This document shows positions 1 through 7,789 of a stretch of DNA of 9,331 nt, piece by piece (within the stretch, counting starts at the first letter, position 1; every line of letters begins with the position of its first letter). The position numbers and the translations under genes were made by a program. This stretch comes from Clostridia bacterium (GTDB lineage: Bacteria; Bacillota; Sulfobacillia; SLMV01), in the NCBI GenBank assembly GCA_007136565.1, contig SLGS01000053.1, positions 1 through 9,331 on the forward strand, in the 5' to 3' direction. Under the pieces are notes generated by a model that worked only from the letters and a program-made list of their open reading frames with translations, had not been told where the DNA came from and did no database searches.

Positions 1-33
1 GCATTATTCAGAAGTAGTTCCACGGGCGTGGAA

Positions 34-39
34 GAGGAG
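34..39 (+). promoter_or_regulatory. Ribosome binding site deciding the fliP start
   Basis: GAGGAG lies 6 bases before a TTG codon at 46. It is the only good Shine-Dalgarno match near the fliP N-terminus, so it favours TTG 46 over GTG 28 or ATG 70. The competing view is that ATG 70 overlaps a TGA at 71-73 in another frame (ATGA), an arrangement used elsewhere in this operon. Confidence 0.55.
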
Positions 40-45
40 AAACCG

Positions 46-828
46 TTGTCTTACCTCGATGCTGCTCGCATGAGCAAAGCTTTGCTAACCCTTCTGGTGG
101 TCGTGGCCTGCCTGGTGACGCCGAATCCCGGCGCCGCCCAAGCGGCGGAGATCGCCCTGCCCGACGTCAATATTCAATGGGACGAAAACGGTGACGATGC
201 CGCGACGGGAACCGGAGTTCGCCTATTCCTGCTGCTGACGATCCTGGCGGTGGCTCCGGCGATACTGATCATGCTCACGTCCTTTACCAGGATCGTGATC
301 GTCCTATCCTTCGTCCGGACCGCCCTGGCCACCCAACAGATGCCCCCGAATCAGGTCTTGGTCGGATTGGCGGTCTTCATGACCGTATTCGTAATGGCAC
401 CCGTGTGGGGACCGATCTACTCGGACGTCTGGGTGCCCTTCGGACGGGGGGAACTGACCACGGAACAGGCCTACGCCGAAGCGACCGTACCCCTTCGCGA
501 TTTCATGCTGGGTTTCACCCGCGAAAGGGACCTGGATCTGTTCTTGGGATTTGCCGACGTAGAAGAACCCGAAGAACCGGAGGACGTGCCTCTCATGGCC
601 CTGGTACCGGCCTTCGCCATCAGCGAGATGAAGACCGCATTCCAAATGGGATTCGTCATCTTCCTGCCGTTCATCGTGATAGACATGGTCGTCGCCAGCA
701 CATTAATGTCCATGGGAATGCTCATGCTACCGCCCATGATGATCTCACTGCCCTTTAAGATACTACTGTTCGTCCTCGTCGACGGTTGGCATCTCATCAT
801 TCGTTCTTTGCTCGAGGGATTAACGTAG
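46..828 (+). CDS. fliP: Flagellar type III export gate protein FliP
   Basis: FliP is an integral membrane subunit of the flagellar protein export gate, where it assembles with FliQ and FliR. From the TTG at 46 it has 260 residues, near the usual family length. Residues 9-34 look like a cleavable signal peptide (hydrophobic LLTLLVVVACLV, then AQA/AE), as is known for FliP. Membrane segments follow at about 60-79 and 104-120, and a C-terminal pair at about 200-222 and 235-255. Family blocks are visible: LTSFTRIVIVLSFVRTALATQ (78-97, read as two parts), MPPNQVLVG, FAISEMKTAFQMGF and LPPMMISLPFKILLFVLVDG. The TTG start is chosen because GAGGAG lies 6 bases upstream. A GTG at 28 lacks a ribosome site, and an ATG at 70 also lacks one but would still leave a signal peptide. 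The acidic run EEPEEPED at about 173-180 sits in the periplasmic loop. fliQ follows after 15 bases. Identity is very sure; the start is moderately sure. Confidence 0.96.
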   Translation: MSYLDAARMSKALLTLLVVVACLVTPNPGAAQAAEIALPDVNIQWDENGDDAATGTGVRLFLLLTILAVAPAILIMLTSFTRIVIVLSFVRTALATQQMPPNQVLVGLAVFMTVFVMAPVWGPIYSDVWVPFGRGELTTEQAYAEATVPLRDFMLGFTRERDLDLFLGFADVEEPEEPEDVPLMALVPAFAISEMKTAFQMGFVIFLPFIVIDMVVASTLMSMGMLMLPPMMISLPFKILLFVLVDGWHLIIRSLLEGLT

Positions 829-843
829 AGGGGGCTTGGATTC

Positions 844-1113
844 ATGCCGGCTGAACTGGTAATTTCCTTGGCCAGACAATCGCTTCTGACGGTACTTTAC
901 GTAGCCGGACCGATGCTCCTGGCGGGCCTGGCAACAGGTGTCATCGTGAGCGTTATACAGGCGACGACGCAGGTCAACGAACAAACGATGGCATTCGTTC
1001 CTAAAATCGTCGTGATATTCCTCGCGGCCTTGATCTTTGGACCTTGGATGATCAACGTCATGACCGGATTCGCGGCGGAATTGCTCGGAAATCTGCCAAA
1101 TTACGTCCGATGA
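844..1113 (+). CDS. fliQ: Flagellar type III export gate protein FliQ
   Basis: FliQ is the small two-helix subunit of the FliP-FliQ-FliR export gate in the flagellar basal body. The product has 89 residues, the normal family length. Two hydrophobic hairpin segments are visible at about 15-38 and 52-75. Between them lies the characteristic block QATTQVNEQTMAFVPKI (about 39-55), and the N-terminal half contains the typical ARQSL stretch. A GAGGGGG ribosome site lies about 9 bases before the ATG. The gene starts 15 bases after fliP and ends 24 bases before fliR, so it is surely cotranscribed with both. Nothing is missing or odd. Identity rests on the signature, size and neighbours together. Confidence 0.95.
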   Translation: MPAELVISLARQSLLTVLYVAGPMLLAGLATGVIVSVIQATTQVNEQTMAFVPKIVVIFLAALIFGPWMINVMTGFAAELLGNLPNYVR

Positions 1114-1137
1114 AATGCTGGGGAGGGAGCGCGGGGG

Positions 1138-1920
1138 ATGGAGTTGATACTATCGTGGGAAACCGAGGGGTACCTGAACTTCTTCTTGGTATTTATGCGC
1201 ATCAGCGGCTTTTTTTACATATTCCCACTGTTCAGCCGCCCCTATTGTCCCAACCAGGTGAGGATCATGCTGGCCCTGGTTACGGCCGGGCTGATAGCTC
1301 CTTCCGCTTCGCTGCATCCCGATGTGGCGACGATAGCCGGGGATTGGTCGATGCTCATTCTGCCCGCGGTTCGCGAAATCACCGTGGGAGCCATCCTCGG
1401 GTTTACCGCTTTGATGATATTGATGGCGGGGCAGATAGCCGGCCAGTATCTCGATCTGCAGATGGGGTTCTTCACCGCCAGCCAAATCGACCCCGTGATG
1501 GGCGGCAGAATGCCCCTGGTAGGCCAATACCTGTACTTCGTCGCCCTCGTGGTCTTCCTGGGATTTCGCGGCCACCACATCCTACTGATCGCCCTAAGCG
1601 AGAGCCTGGAGTGGATACCCTGCGGGGCGCCGCTATCGGTGGCGGGGCTACCCCATGTTTTCCGGATGATGAGCTGGCTCTTTTCGGCCTCCCTTCGAAT
1701 CTCGCTGCCGGTCATCGCCGCGCTATTCATAGCATCCACGGCGCTGGGGATCATCGGTCGAGCCATGCCTCAATTGAACGTCTTCGTCCTCGGCATTCCA
1801 CTGCGGATACTCGTGGGATTCACGCTCCTGGTAGCCATGGTGCCGATCTACGTCGCGTTCTTTCGGGAAACGGCCTCCGAGCAAATCACCGTGCTGTTTC
1901 GAATCCTGGAGGTGTGGTGA
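1138..1920 (+). CDS. fliR: Flagellar type III export gate protein FliR
   Basis: FliR is the third subunit of the export gate core; in known structures a single copy closes the FliP-FliQ helical assembly. The 260-residue product matches the family length. Several hydrophobic segments are visible, including about 15-30, 40-56, 70-100, 128-150, 180-205 and 215-240. Family-like blocks include RISGFFYIFPLFSRP (about 20-34), QVRIMLALVTAGLIAP (about 41-56) and AGQIAGQYLDLQMGF (about 97-111). A GGGAGGGAG stretch about 9-12 bases upstream can serve as the ribosome site. The TGA stop shares its last A with the ATG of flhB (TGATG), so the two are probably translationally coupled. FliR and FlhB are separate proteins here, unlike the FliR-FlhB fusions of some clostridia. 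Confidence 0.95.
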   Translation: MELILSWETEGYLNFFLVFMRISGFFYIFPLFSRPYCPNQVRIMLALVTAGLIAPSASLHPDVATIAGDWSMLILPAVREITVGAILGFTALMILMAGQIAGQYLDLQMGFFTASQIDPVMGGRMPLVGQYLYFVALVVFLGFRGHHILLIALSESLEWIPCGAPLSVAGLPHVFRMMSWLFSASLRISLPVIAALFIASTALGIIGRAMPQLNVFVLGIPLRILVGFTLLVAMVPIYVAFFRETASEQITVLFRILEVW

Positions 1921-3038
1921 TGGCTGGAAGTAGACCGGGAATCGACCTGCAACTTTTCTCCGACGCCGGGGGAGAAAAGACCGAAGAGCCCACGCCCCGC
2001 AGACGTCGAAAAGCGCGAGATGAAGGACAGATTTTCCAGAGCAAGGAAGTCACCCAGGCCCTTCTGCTGTGCGGTTTATTCACCATACTGTGGTTTTCCC
2101 TGCCGGGCGTGGGCCGATCAATTCAACGCTCCATGATCGAAGCCCTCACATGGACCGGTGACGGCGACTGGACCGGTGCCGAAGCCCACTCGATGATTTT
2201 CGACACCCTGGGCGGGGCGCTATTGTCCCTCGCCCCGATCCTGGCGGGCGTGTTCATCATCGGTACCCTGGGGACGATTCTGCAAACGGGTTTCGTCTTG
2301 AGCGGCAAGCCACTTTCCCCCGATTTGAAGCGGATCGACCCCGTTTCCGGCTTCAAGCGGATACTCTCCCTGCGATCCCTGATAAACCTCGCGAAGTCGC
2401 TGCTAAAGGTCACGGCCCTGGCTGCGGTCGCCGGCTCGCTGATCGCATCGAATCTGGACTCATTCCCCGCCCTGCTTCGCCTGCCCCTCCCGCAGGGCCT
2501 GGCCTGGACCGCGGAGCTTATGCGAACCCTGGTCGTACAATCCTCGGTGGTCCTGGTGGTAGTGGGTGGTGTGGACTTCTTGTACGAGAGATTCGAGCAC
2601 GAAAGGCAATTGAAGATGAGCAAGAAGGAAGTCAAGGACGAGATGCGGGACACCGAGGGCGATCCCCAGTTGAGGGGAAAGATCAAGAACCTCCAGCAGC
2701 GGATGGCGCGGCAAAGAATGATGACCGACGTCGCCCATAGCGACGTCGTCGTGACGAACCCGACGCATTACGCCGTCGCTCTCAAGTACGATTTCGACGC
2801 CATGGAGGCGCCCCTTGTCGTCGGGAAAGGCCGCGGGTTGATCGCCCAGAGAATGAGGGAAATCGCCGCGGAAAACTCCGTCGCCATCGAGGAGAGACCG
2901 CCGCTGGCGCGGGCACTTCACGACATGGGAGAAGTGGGCGAATACATACCCCAGGAGCTGTATCGGGCGGTGGCAGAGGTACTGGCCTACGTTTGGAAAC
3001 GACGAGGGAATCCGCCCGTTGAAAGGGGGAGGGGATAA
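1920..3038 (+). CDS. flhB: Flagellar export apparatus switch protein FlhB
   Basis: FlhB switches export specificity from rod/hook to filament substrates, and it does so by self-cleavage of its cytoplasmic domain. The 372-residue product has a charged N-terminus (EKTEEPTPRRRRKARDEGQ, about 19-37) typical of the family. It then has four hydrophobic segments between about 45 and 225 and a cytoplasmic domain. The autocleavage motif NPTH is intact at residues 280-283, inside VVTNPTHYAVALKY, followed by the usual GKG and ERPPLAR stretches. The ATG at 1920 is chosen because the family N-terminus begins there and it overlaps the fliR stop. The same frame stays open far upstream inside fliR, but that part has no FlhB character. 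The TAA overlaps the flhA ATG (TAATG). Confidence 0.96.
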   Translation: MAGSRPGIDLQLFSDAGGEKTEEPTPRRRRKARDEGQIFQSKEVTQALLLCGLFTILWFSLPGVGRSIQRSMIEALTWTGDGDWTGAEAHSMIFDTLGGALLSLAPILAGVFIIGTLGTILQTGFVLSGKPLSPDLKRIDPVSGFKRILSLRSLINLAKSLLKVTALAAVAGSLIASNLDSFPALLRLPLPQGLAWTAELMRTLVVQSSVVLVVVGGVDFLYERFEHERQLKMSKKEVKDEMRDTEGDPQLRGKIKNLQQRMARQRMMTDVAHSDVVVTNPTHYAVALKYDFDAMEAPLVVGKGRGLIAQRMREIAAENSVAIEERPPLARALHDMGEVGEYIPQELYRAVAEVLAYVWKRRGNPPVERGRG

Positions 3039-5101
3039 TGCACAGCGGCTTAATGGGGAGGTTACTCAAGTACGGTGATCTGGCCATGGCAGCGTTGATC
3101 GTCGTCATCATAATAATGATGGTAATTCCGCTGCCACCGAGGGTCCTGGATCTACTACTGGTATTCAACCTGACCTTCGCCCTGGTAATCGTGCTGGTCA
3201 CGATGTACAACAGCGATCCGCTGGATTTCGCCGTCTTTCCGAGCCTACTACTGCTGACCACGCTATTTCGACTGGCGCTGAACGTATCTTCCACTCGATT
3301 GATACTCCTCGATGCGTACGCCGGGGAAATCATCAGCCAATTCGGCAGCTTCGTCGTGGGCGGAAACCCCGTCGTGGGTTTCGTGGTCTTCCTGATCCTG
3401 GTCGCCATCCAGTTCATCGTTATTACCCGGGGAGCGGAGCGAGTGGCTGAGGTGGCCGCTCGGTTCACCCTTGATGCCATGCCGGGCAAGCAAATGGCCA
3501 TCGATGCCGATCTAAACGCGGGTCTAATCGATGACGCCCAAGCCCGCGATCGCAGGCTAGCCATATCCCGGGAAGCCGACTTCTACGGCGCCATGGACGG
3601 AGCATCCAAGTTCGTGAAGGGGGATGCCATAGCGGCGATCATAATCACCATAATCAACATAATCGGCGGCTTCGTCGTGGGCGCCTTACAGCTGGGATTA
3701 CCCCTGGCCGAGGCCGTCACTACCTACACCCTTCTCACGGTGGGAGACGGTCTGGTCAGCCAGATCCCCGCCTTGCTCATCTCCGTCGCCACGGGCATAG
3801 TCGTGACCCGGGCGGCGTCGGATACGGATCTCGGTAACGACGTCATCTCCCAGATACTTCGGCAACCTCGCGTGCTATACCTGGCCGCCGCAGTCCTGGC
3901 GTTGCTGGGCTTGATACCTGGATTGCCACCGGTCCCGTTCCTCATGGTGGCGGCCGTGTCTGGATTGCTGGGCCGGGGCATAACGCTGGCGGTGGAGGAT
4001 GTGCAAGTCGTCGAGGACGAGCACGTCGAAGAAGATGCCGCCGGGGAACGGGGGCAATCCCCCGAGGATACGGCGCGCATGCTCCAGGTCGACCCCGTGA
4101 CCATCGAGATCGGTTACGGACTCCTGTCCCTGGCGGACCACACCGGAGACGACCTGATGGAGAGAATCGGTATGCTTCGGCGTCAGTTGGCGGGGGAACT
4201 CGGCATGATATTGCCCCTGGTGCGCCTGAGGGACAACATGGCCCTAGACGCTAATACCTACAACATCAAGTTGCGTGGCGTGCAGGTCGCGACCGGGGAG
4301 ATCATGGCGGACCGGGTCCTGGCCATGGATACCGGAGAAGTCGATGGAGAATTGGCGGGCCTGGACACCGTAGAGCCCGCCTTCGGTCTGCCCGCGAAAT
4401 GGATAACCACGTCCGATCGGGACAAGGCGGACCTGATGGGGTACACCGTGGTGGATGCACCCTCGGTGCTCATGACACACCTGGGCGAGGTCCTGAAAAA
4501 ACACGCACACGAATTGCTTTCCAGGCAAGAAACGAAAGTAATCATAGATGCGATGAGGGAAACCAATCCCGCCGTCGTGGACGAGCTGGTCCCCGACACC
4601 ATGAGGGTTGGGGACATCCAAAAGGTCCTGCAAAACCTCTTGCGCGAAGGCGTACCGATCAGGGATCTGCTGACCATTTTCGAAACCTTGGCCGACTACG
4701 GACCGGTGGTAAACGATACAGATCGGCTGTCGGAAATGGTGCGGCAATCCCTATACAGGACGATCAGCGAGCTGCTCCCCGTATACGAGGGAAGGTTACG
4801 GGTCATCATCTTAGACCCGCAAGTGGAAGGGGAGATCAACGATTCCCTCGAGCACACCGATGGCGGCACTTTCGTCGCTCTAGATCCCGACGTTCAGTCG
4901 GCCATAATTCGGAGCACTGAATCCGCCGTGAACTCCTGTTTGGACACGGGAATCGACCCGGTCGTCCTCACATCGCCGGGCATACGGTTCTACTTCCGCA
5001 GGATCTCCGAACAGGTCCTCGACGGCCTCACCGTGGTGTCCTTTCACGAGATCGCACCCTCCATAGAAATCGAAGCCGTCGGAAGGGTGAGTCTATCATG
5101 A
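3038..5101 (+). CDS. flhA: Flagellar export platform protein FlhA
   Basis: FlhA forms the nonameric ring of the flagellar export apparatus. It couples the proton-motive force to export and docks substrate-chaperone complexes. The 687-residue length is normal. Residues 1-320 hold about eight membrane segments. Family blocks include TTLFRLALNVSSTRLIL (74-90), the cytoplasmic loop DADLNAGLIDDAQARDRR (156-173) and DGASKFVKGDA (187-197). GDGLVSQIPALLISVATGI (236-254) follows. An acidic linker at about 320-345 leads into the soluble C-terminal domain, about 350-687, which ends in VGRVSLS. A strong purine ribosome site (GGGGGAGGGG) lies 3 bases before the ATG. The ATG overlaps the flhB stop, and the gene's own stop overlaps the flhF start (ATGA). 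No truncation is seen. Confidence 0.97.
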   Translation: MHSGLMGRLLKYGDLAMAALIVVIIIMMVIPLPPRVLDLLLVFNLTFALVIVLVTMYNSDPLDFAVFPSLLLLTTLFRLALNVSSTRLILLDAYAGEIISQFGSFVVGGNPVVGFVVFLILVAIQFIVITRGAERVAEVAARFTLDAMPGKQMAIDADLNAGLIDDAQARDRRLAISREADFYGAMDGASKFVKGDAIAAIIITIINIIGGFVVGALQLGLPLAEAVTTYTLLTVGDGLVSQIPALLISVATGIVVTRAASDTDLGNDVISQILRQPRVLYLAAAVLALLGLIPGLPPVPFLMVAAVSGLLGRGITLAVEDVQVVEDEHVEEDAAGERGQSPEDTARMLQVDPVTIEIGYGLLSLADHTGDDLMERIGMLRRQLAGELGMILPLVRLRDNMALDANTYNIKLRGVQVATGEIMADRVLAMDTGEVDGELAGLDTVEPAFGLPAKWITTSDRDKADLMGYTVVDAPSVLMTHLGEVLKKHAHELLSRQETKVIIDAMRETNPAVVDELVPDTMRVGDIQKVLQNLLREGVPIRDLLTIFETLADYGPVVNDTDRLSEMVRQSLYRTISELLPVYEGRLRVIILDPQVEGEINDSLEHTDGGTFVALDPDVQSAIIRSTESAVNSCLDTGIDPVVLTSPGIRFYFRRISEQVLDGLTVVSFHEIAPSIEIEAVGRVSLS

Positions 5102-6198
5102 AAATAAGAAGGTACAGGGGAGCATCCGTGGACGGAATCCTTCGCGAGATACGCTCGGAGTTGGGGTCCGACGTTCATCTCCTGGAGACCCGCGCCGTCA
5201 GGCAACCCGGGATTCTTGGTTTCTTGCGCCCAAAACAGGTTGAAATATCCGTCGCATACGAGGTCCCCCGCGGCGCACGGCCCGCCGAAGAGCCATCGGG
5301 TCGGACCCGTGACGCACGCGCTTTTCGAGATCAATCGACGGTATCAAGGGCAGTATCAGCGCCCCGATCCCCGGGAGAATCGCGAACGGCAACGGAACCC
5401 AAGGTCCGGGCCGGGACACACGGTGAGAACCATCCTATCCCGGGTCCCCAAGATGCGGGCGATGACGTATCCGTTCTACTGGAGATGGGGGTGCCGGAGT
5501 ATGCCACCGGTCCACTACTGCGCGGCCACGATCGTGGCGGCTCCTTTTCCGAGAGACTACCCTGGTTTCGATCCATACCCATCGGTGAGGGGCCGCATCG
5601 CGGCGAGGAACCCCGCGTCGTCGCCATGGTCGGCCCTACGGGCGCCGGCAAGACGACCACCTGCGCTAAGCTCGCGGCACAGTTGGCCCTCGGCCGGGGA
5701 GCCGTCGTGGGCATCATAACCGTCGACACCTTCAGGGTCGGTGCGGTGGAACAAATTCGGACCTACGCGCGGATATTGCGTGCACCCCTGGAGGTAATCG
5801 TCGATCCGGAGGATGCCCCCGCGGCCGTAAGGCGACTGTCCCATTGCGACTTCATCCTCGTGGATACCACCGGGAGGGCGCACCACGATGATGAAGCCCT
5901 GGCCAATCTCGGTTCGCTTCTCGCGAGCATCGGGGCGAGGGAAGTCCACCTGGTCCTGGGCCTGAACACGGATCTGGCCGACGCGCGAGCCGCCATTCGG
6001 GCCTACAAGTGCCTGGAATTCAACCGGTTGTTGTTGACGAAGGCAGACGAAACTTCAAGGCCCGGCAAGGCTATTTCCCTAGTCGAGGCCGCGGGCGTAC
6101 CCCTGTCTTATGTATCGACGGGGCAAGGGGTCCCCGACGATATCGAGGAGCCCGCCGCGTTCCTGTCGGATCTCCTCGTGGATGGGGTGGCAAAATGA
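5098..6198 (+). CDS. flhF: Flagellar positioning SRP-type GTPase FlhF
   Basis: FlhF is an SRP-family GTPase that recruits early flagellar components and sets where, and how many, flagella form. The 366-residue product starts with the family-typical short basic domain (MKIRRYRG..., then EIRSELGSDVHLLETR at 17-32). A long, poorly conserved linker rich in Arg, Pro, Gly and Ser follows at about 58-125. A helical N-like region comes next, then the GTPase domain from about 173. GTPase motifs are the P-loop GPTGAGKT (179-186), DTFRVGAVEQ (210-219), G3 DTTGR (256-260) and G4 TKADE (314-318), with GQGVPDDIE near the end. G3 and G4 differ from the SRP consensus DTAGR and TKLDE. The linker could be lineage-specific. 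The ATG overlaps the flhA stop, and the stop overlaps the flhG ATG. Confidence 0.95.
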   Translation: MKIRRYRGASVDGILREIRSELGSDVHLLETRAVRQPGILGFLRPKQVEISVAYEVPRGARPAEEPSGRTRDARAFRDQSTVSRAVSAPRSPGESRTATEPKVRAGTHGENHPIPGPQDAGDDVSVLLEMGVPEYATGPLLRGHDRGGSFSERLPWFRSIPIGEGPHRGEEPRVVAMVGPTGAGKTTTCAKLAAQLALGRGAVVGIITVDTFRVGAVEQIRTYARILRAPLEVIVDPEDAPAAVRRLSHCDFILVDTTGRAHHDDEALANLGSLLASIGAREVHLVLGLNTDLADARAAIRAYKCLEFNRLLLTKADETSRPGKAISLVEAAGVPLSYVSTGQGVPDDIEEPAAFLSDLLVDGVAK

Positions 6199-7100
6199 CC
6201 GTCATCGGCCGCGACCAAGCCTCGACCCTCAGGAGTCGCGTTGCACAAGCCCTCGAAGACCCATCGATCTCCGGATGCCAACCCCATACCCTGGCCGTAA
6301 GTGGCGGCAAGGGTGGAGTGGGGAAGAGCAATATAAGCCTTAATCTGGCCACGGAACTGGCATCCAGGGGCCACAGGGTACTCTTGATGGACACCGATTT
6401 CGGGCTGTCGAACCTGGATGTCCTGGTGGGTGCCAGCCCTCCCCATGACATGGGAGACGTGATGGCGGGACGATGTTCGGCTTGCGAAGCCCTGCTGACC
6501 CTGTCATCTGGATTATCCCTGCTGTTGGGCGGCAACATCGGCGGATCCGACTCTCCGCATTTCGACGATGTGCGTTCGCTACTCAGTGCCCTCTCGAGAC
6601 AGATGGCCGAGATGGATTTCGTGATCATCGACACGCGGGCGGGCCTCTCCGACACAGTAATGGGATTTCTCTTGGCGGTCGACACCGTTCTAATGGTTTC
6701 CACGAACGAACCGACCTCCATTCTCGATACATACAGGACCGTCAAGAGACTCAGCGCCCTGGGTGTGCGTGGAAATATCGGGTTGGTCGTGAATCGCACC
6801 GATGAAGCCGGGGCCGAAAGGACATACAATTCGCTGTCGCGGATGATCCGGAGATTCCTTAAGCGGGATGTGAGATACATGGGTTGGATCCCGGAGGATC
6901 GGCGACTGCAACAGGCCGTCCTACGCCAGACCCCGTTATTGGAACTTCATCCCGGGTCCAGGGCCTCCGCCGGGATTCGACGCGTCGCGGAGGCGATCGT
7001 CGGAGACGATACCGAACCTCATCGCGAATCGCCGGGCTTTTTCCACAGATTGGCAAGGCATTTGCTCGGCAATCGCGTGGCGGCGGGGGATGATGACTGA
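6195..7100 (+). CDS. flhG: Flagellar number regulator FlhG (MinD/ParA-type ATPase)
   Basis: FlhG (YlxH, FleN) is a MinD-like ATPase that restrains flagellar number and stimulates the FlhF GTPase. The 301-residue product carries the N-terminal FlhF-activating motif DQAxxLR, seen as DQASTLR at 7-13. This strongly supports the ATG at 6195 over an earlier in-frame ATG inside flhF. The deviant Walker A motif GGKGGVGKS is at 37-45, with the signature lysine K39. DTDFGLSNLDVLVG is at 66-79 and the Walker B-like DTRAG at 146-150. The C-terminal stretch PGFFHRLARHLLGNRV (280-295) looks like the amphipathic membrane-binding helix of MinD-type proteins. The start overlaps the flhF stop (ATGA) and the stop overlaps the next ATG (TGATG), so the pair is coupled. 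Many MinD homologues exist, but the motif and context fix this one as FlhG. Confidence 0.94.
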   Translation: MTVIGRDQASTLRSRVAQALEDPSISGCQPHTLAVSGGKGGVGKSNISLNLATELASRGHRVLLMDTDFGLSNLDVLVGASPPHDMGDVMAGRCSACEALLTLSSGLSLLLGGNIGGSDSPHFDDVRSLLSALSRQMAEMDFVIIDTRAGLSDTVMGFLLAVDTVLMVSTNEPTSILDTYRTVKRLSALGVRGNIGLVVNRTDEAGAERTYNSLSRMIRRFLKRDVRYMGWIPEDRRLQQAVLRQTPLLELHPGSRASAGIRRVAEAIVGDDTEPHRESPGFFHRLARHLLGNRVAAGDDD

Positions 7101-7768
7101 TGTCTCAACCTCGCCCAATACTCGAGATCAACCATAAGATCCGCATCGGACCGCCGGAATTCGCCATCGAAGACCTGAGCCCATCCTACGTGGCGAGCAC
7201 AGATATCGACCTGGGCCTCTTCTCGGCCGTCCGACCCGATGAATCCACTCGCCTGGCGCGCCTGACCGAGGGCGATCCCATCCAGGTGTGTGCTTTCTTC
7301 GAATCCGGTGTCATGCGCGCCCACACGACGGTGGCCGCTCGAGAAGAATCGCCGATTCCCTCGATCGCCATGTCTATCCCCGACCGATGGGAGAGGGTGC
7401 AAAGGCGAGAACACGTCAGGATCGCGACATCCCTGGCAATCCAATGGGAGATCACCGGGGGTTCCCCGGATGAAAGCGAGACGGCGGCGGGCGAAGGTCT
7501 CAGCGTGGATTTCAGCGCCGGCGGCGTGCGCTTTAGAACTTCGAAGACCCTGTCCGTAGGAGATGGATTGAAGATGAAGATCTCTATACCCGGTTGTCCA
7601 CTGGAGGTGTGCGGATGGGTGGTGCGCGAGGAAGAGCCGGCGGCGAGGACCCGCGAATGGATCTACGCCGTGGAGTTTTGCGAGATACCCATCGAGATCG
7701 AAGATCGAATGGTATCGTTCGTGTTCTCAGAACAAATGCGCTTACGACGAGATGGCTTGTTGGATTAA
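7100..7768 (+). CDS. YcgR-like PilZ-domain protein (probable c-di-GMP-binding flagellar brake)
   Basis: This 222-residue protein has a likely YcgR-type N-terminal domain (about 1-95) and a C-terminal PilZ domain (about 98-215). The c-di-GMP-binding residues are intact: the RxxxR motif is R103-E-H-V-R107 inside QRREHVR, and the D/NxSxxG motif is DFSAGG at 137-142. PilZ proteins of this layout bind c-di-GMP and slow or alter the flagellar motor (YcgR in enterobacteria, YpfA/DgrA in Bacillus). The target here is inferred from family and neighbours. No membrane segment or signal peptide is visible, so it should be cytosolic. Its ATG overlaps the flhG stop, and a GGCGGGGGATGATG purine stretch gives the ribosome site. 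It lies where chemotaxis genes sit in the Bacillus fla/che operon. The domain call is firm and the exact role is inferred. Confidence 0.88.
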   Translation: MSQPRPILEINHKIRIGPPEFAIEDLSPSYVASTDIDLGLFSAVRPDESTRLARLTEGDPIQVCAFFESGVMRAHTTVAAREESPIPSIAMSIPDRWERVQRREHVRIATSLAIQWEITGGSPDESETAAGEGLSVDFSAGGVRFRTSKTLSVGDGLKMKISIPGCPLEVCGWVVREEEPAARTREWIYAVEFCEIPIEIEDRMVSFVFSEQMRLRRDGLLD

Positions 7769-7776
7769 CCCACGGC

Positions 7777-7784
7777 GGAGGTGG
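7777..7784 (+). promoter_or_regulatory. Strong ribosome binding site of the sigma factor gene
   Basis: GGAGGTGG lies 5 bases before the ATG at 7790. It is the closest match to the full Shine-Dalgarno consensus in the window, and it precedes one of the few downstream genes that do not overlap their predecessor. The sigma gene may therefore be translated independently rather than by coupling. Confidence 0.7.
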
Positions 7785-7789
7785 ATTAG

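Noticed and set aside
1..17. Tail of an upstream gene, expected to be fliO, ending at TAG 15-17.
   Set aside because: Only five codons would be inside the window and a second frame ending at 71-73 competes, so no gene can be called.
1044..1919. The flhB frame stays open for 292 codons upstream, overlapping all of fliR.
   Set aside because: The translated stretch is rich in Arg, Gly, Ser and His with no recognisable domain, while fliR in the other frame is clearly real. The FlhB N-terminus begins at 1920 with an overlapping start.
2782..3564. Long antisense open frame across the flhB-flhA junction, and similar antisense frames elsewhere.
   Set aside because: Their products are low-complexity Ser/Arg/Thr-rich shadows of conserved genes, common in GC-rich DNA.
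4010..4060. Acidic low-complexity run in FlhA (EDVQVVEDEHVEEDAAGE) as a possible insertion.
   Set aside because: It falls in the linker between the membrane and cytoplasmic domains, which varies in length and is often charged in FlhA.
6009..6194. An earlier in-frame ATG would extend FlhG by 62 residues into flhF.
   Set aside because: The extension has no FlhG character, and the DQAxxLR motif lies just after the ATG at 6195, which also has the ATGA overlap with flhF.
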